Assembly: GCA_038049695.1 (NCBI GenBank)
Contig: CP142453.1
Span: 17,736,001-17,800,000 of the forward strand
Length of the DNA stretch: 64,000 bases
Source: Cinnamomum chago
Taxonomy: Eukaryota > Streptophyta > Magnoliopsida > Laurales > Lauraceae
Reading direction: 5' to 3'
Shown piece after piece: positions 61,201 to 64,000 of this stretch. The translations under genes and the position numbers were made by a program. The number at the start of each line of letters is the position of its first letter. The stretch's first letter is position 1. The notes below the pieces were generated by a model. That model saw nothing but the letters and a program-made list of their open reading frames with translations. It made no database searches and was not told the DNA's origin.

Positions 61201-63538
61201 CAAAAAAAGTGGGAAAGAAAAGAGTGGTGCAGGATGGACCTGCGGCCCCATTCATGGGGCCAAGATAGTTTAGGAATTATTTTATTTCCTTAATTATTTG
61301 TCATTATTGTCCAATTTTATTTAATGAGTTGTCATTAGGATAATTTCTAATTTTATCTACTTTCCTAGTTTGATTAGGATTCTTAGACCCTAGTTTTTTT
61401 CTCCTATTTATATGGCATTGCAGAGATTACATCTCAAAGTTGATGATTAATAGAATTTGAGTGGATTTTTATCCCTTCGAAGTGTGTCGTCCTATCATTG
61501 TGTCTGCAGACACATTTATCGTGCTTTGGCACTTTTCCACACAAGCCTTAACCCTAGGGCCAACATCAATAGGTATTAGAGCCGAACGATCCTCTTCGAT
61601 CGATCGGAGTGATCAGGTAATCATTTTGATTACTTCCCTTTCGTTCCATCCCCATCAGTCATTATCTCGTCCATCAAGATCCTCCATCTCAGATCTTTCA
61701 AACTACCTGAAACCCTGAGACTAGCACCGGTTGGCATCAAAGAGGTTCGATCCTATGAGACTGTTTCTTGAACTCCAAGGAACTGAAACACTTAAAATAT
61801 GGGTCCTTCGACAACTCAGGTATTCTATTCACCTCCAAGTCATCCATTGCCTTCTCAATTCTTAGAACTTCAAGGGAACTAGAGAAACCGTTTGGAGAAC
61901 TAGGAGAACAAGAAACTAGAAGGTTTCCTTCTTGGTCACTTTTTGTGCCATCCAAGAATTGTAAATGGGATATTGAGAATACTCGGTCATAGGTTCCTCA
62001 CGAATCTAGTTCTAACCCGACATAAGAATCAAGGATATTTGATTTTTTCTATCTTGTTGCTTATTCTACTCATTTGCACACCACAAATATCAAGCAACTC
62101 CACTAGGGAACTTCCAGTACAACATCCCATGATGGCACAATCTTCTGCTCCTTCCAATTCCTCTACTCAATGGGTTCTCATCTTTAATGAAACCCAATAT
62201 CAAGTCGTCCTTCCGACTACAGATGCATTCACCAAGTTTCCAAGGCAAAATCAACATTTTGGATATCCTCGAGAAAGAAATACAGAAATCCTAATGGACA
62301 AGAACCAAACCTTCCTAAAAAAAGAAAAAAAAGAGTGGGGTGCGTTGCATGTTTCAGTGCACTGAGCAATGGCATCCTGCCCTAGGCACACCTCAAAGGC
62401 AATTTCCCCCCAGAAACAATTTGTTCACTAGTTTTGCCTTCGATGGCCCCAATGTTGTGCTATAATCTTCCGGCATCTCTTAGCAAAGGACTTCTCCTCA
62501 GGAGTACACCCAACCACAAACTCCTGCAGCCCTCAAATTCAAAAGGGCACACCTGGCATTATTGAACCAAGAATATTCGTGAAGAGGTTGTTTCACCAAT
62601 CCCACATAAGAAAATCTACTTGCACTCTTCTGCCATTCAAACTGGAAGATGCCATGGTCCATGGTCCAGTTCAGGGGCTATGTCACTCTGCCCGCACCAG
62701 TCCTCAAACCAGCTCAAACATTTATTGATCTTGGAAGAGACTAGACAAGGGGAGTTCCATCTGCAACCAAAACCCCAACAATCATATTCAGGCCAAGTAT
62801 CAGGGGTAAGAATACCATACGGTCATGTTCAAAATTGGTTAGTTTGGCAGTGAAAGTTTCTGAGAGAACAGCAAATGGCTTCATGTTCCTAAAGTAATGA
62901 CAATGCTATAGTAATATTCTCAGACGTCTGTTCATCAACTATTATTGAGGACAATTGTCTGTAATTTCCCTTAAACTAGATCTGAGTCATGGCAATGTCC
63001 TACACAACAGAAAAGCTGTGTCTCTAAAGATGAGATTGACAAGTAGAAACATATTTACATGGAATCATTCAGCCCCTCACTTCAGTGGGAGGCCCTAGTG
63101 GTATTCTTAATCTTATGTATTACAATGACAACATTAGATATTACAATGACCATAGTGAAACATATTAGGTGAAAACTTTGCATTATTCAGACTATTGGCT
63201 GATACAAAGCACATGAATGATAAGTATCAAAAGATTATAGAGCATACCAAGCATCTGTCGCAAACTCTAACTGGTTGAGCTTGCTCATCAGCAGTAAGAG
63301 CAGTTCTGCCTTGGGTACACTTGTCACAGAAAATATCTCCACAGTTTCGGCAGTGATGCTAACATCGAAAAGAGATTTCAAGAAACATCAATATAACTAA
63401 AAGCTCAATAGAAGATGAGTCATTTTATAAGAGAGGAGTAACAAATTTGAAGAACATAAACCCAACACTAACCCTGCGCACAAAAGCGCCAAAATCAGTT
63501 CCACATGCTATACACTTGTTAACTGCTTCATCTGGTAC
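52253..63538 (-). CDS. FREE1: FREE1-type FYVE-domain ESCRT protein, C-terminal part
   Basis: Six coding exons: 63473-63538, 63248-63358, 56733-56825, 53190-53223, 52426-52499 and 52253-52330 (stop), all GT-AG with agreeing phases. They encode the C-terminal 151 residues; the 5' exons lie beyond the right edge. The first two exons form the FYVE finger: VPDEAVNKCIACG, RRHHCRNCGDIFCDKC and RVCDRC, with all eight zinc-binding cysteines and the basic RRHHC patch that binds PI3P. The Trp of the WxxD motif should be in the missing preceding exon. Next comes the helical AEVSQRLDNAKETVSKSAVQ, then a CPTC and CGVC pair, a second zinc-binding module, and the end PFLVSAH. In Arabidopsis FREE1 acts at multivesicular bodies with ESCRT-I in cargo sorting and vacuole formation. 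Intron 56826-63247 is 6.4 kb. Confidence 0.93.
57664..57800. repeat. 66-bp tandem duplication in FREE1 intron
   Basis: Units 57664-57729 and 57735-57800 differ at only a few positions and are separated by TTGTC. Both contain GGTTTCCTCGGATGAATGTG. Confidence 0.95.
57983..57999. repeat. 17-base G homopolymer
   Basis: An uninterrupted G run. A second G12 run follows a GA repeat at about 59005-59016. Run length in assemblies is often uncertain. Confidence 0.9.
60246..60653. mobile_element. hAT-like MITE with perfect 8-bp target duplication
   Basis: TAGGGATG at the left and CATCCCTA at the right are the termini. TGTATGGC is duplicated exactly at 60238-60245 and 60654-60661. The interior is GC-rich (GGACCCAGACCCAGAAC-like units on both strands) and non-coding. 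It lies in the large FREE1 intron. Confidence 0.85.
61220..62400 (+). mobile_element. LTR-retrotransposon remnant (LTR plus primer-binding site)
   Basis: AGGTATTAGAGCC at 61571-61583 matches 11 of 13 bases of the initiator-Met tRNA primer-binding site (TGGTATCAGAGCC). It follows an LTR-like end (ATCA at 61565-61568). Upstream, CTCCTATTTATATGGCATTG looks like an LTR promoter with a TATA box. The LTR start near 61220 is a guess. The region after the primer site has open frames (for example 61943-62365) without recognisable gag or pol motifs, and no second LTR was found. Confidence 0.5.
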
Positions 63539-64000
63539 CTGAAGAAAAAAATAAAAAAAATAAAAAATAAAATTGGAATGTTCAAATCTAATGTACGCCA
63601 GCAACACCCAGTTGGTCTTGACATATCACGAAATAAAGTTTCCACGAGACAGTGGATGGGTAAGAGGAAGATTTAGCTTTCAGAACCAGTTCATAAAATA
63701 TATAAAAGGTCTTTCTGCTAAGTCTAAGATGTTTCTGCTGATTCCAAAATTTTCTGTTAGTGCCACAAACTTAAATATCATTCCATGCAGAGTAGACAGA
63801 AAAATGAAGCAAAGGCGATGGTAACAAGGCAACTCCATGAAAAAAAAAGTAAGCTCAACTTCAATGCCTAAACAGAAAAGTAAGCCCTCGTTAATGGAGT
63901 AGGGCATCAGCCAAAGGCCATAATTTATGGGAACAAAGAAGGAAAAAAAATAAATGCACACAGGCAGTTTTGTCAGCCACTCAAAGACTAGATAAGAACT
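63539..64000. other. FREE1 intron at the right edge
   Basis: The sequence upstream of the FYVE exon is AT-rich with a T-rich acceptor tract and no visible coding, so it is read as intron running off the window. Confidence 0.6.

Noticed and set aside
61943-62365. 140-codon frame as a gag gene
   Set aside because: No capsid or zinc-knuckle motif is seen; position after a primer-binding site alone is not enough.
62620-62853. 77-codon plus frame
   Set aside because: Inside a FREE1 intron, antisense to the gene, with no recognisable motif.

Overview
The window is nuclear DNA of a flowering plant. It is AT-rich, its genes have many introns, and the gaps and introns are full of MITEs, SINEs, LINE fragments and microsatellites. 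The protein families (CO2-response-type subtilase, SKP1, MID1-complementing-activity channel, EXL-type GDSL lipase, FREE1) are typical of land plants. The frequent GGGCCCACC-type motifs in the repeats remind me of magnoliid genomes, but that is only an impression. There is no sign of bacterial, viral or organellar sequence.

Layout. (1) 1-1.6 kb, plus strand: the 3' half of a subtilisin-like protease close to SBT5.2, whose 5' exons lie off the left edge. (2) 1.6-10.3 kb: no confident gene. It holds two or three decayed LINE 3' ends, a MITE and simple repeats, plus one possible terminal exon at 5191-5239. (3) 10.4-14.9 kb, minus strand: a tandem pair of two-exon SKP1-like genes. Both have the N-terminal BTB/POZ half and both carry a short, divergent second exon that lacks the usual F-box-binding C-terminus. 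(4) 16.7-24.7 kb, minus: a complete seven-exon MCA1/MCA2-type mechanosensitive calcium-channel gene (420 aa). (5) 25.7-34.4 kb: intergenic, with Tourist-like MITEs. (6) 34.5-42.3 kb, minus: a complete five-exon secreted GDSL esterase/lipase of the EXL type (369 aa), with introns filled by hAT MITEs, tRNA-derived SINEs and a MITE with perfect 30-bp terminal repeats. (7) 42.5-52.2 kb: intergenic, with a foldback element, a (CCCCG)n-rich hAT-like element and a Helitron-like element. (8) 52.25 kb to the right edge, minus: the last six coding exons of FREE1 (FYVE domain, ESCRT), with a 6.4-kb intron holding a hAT MITE and an LTR-retrotransposon remnant; its 5' part lies off the right edge.

The genes are unrelated neighbours, as is usual in a plant genome, and form no pathway. 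Every multi-exon model was assembled by hand. For each one, GT-AG splice sites (one GC-AG), reading phase and protein-family continuity agree at every junction. The most unusual things are the truncated SKP1-like pair and the well-bounded small transposons, several with intact target-site duplications.
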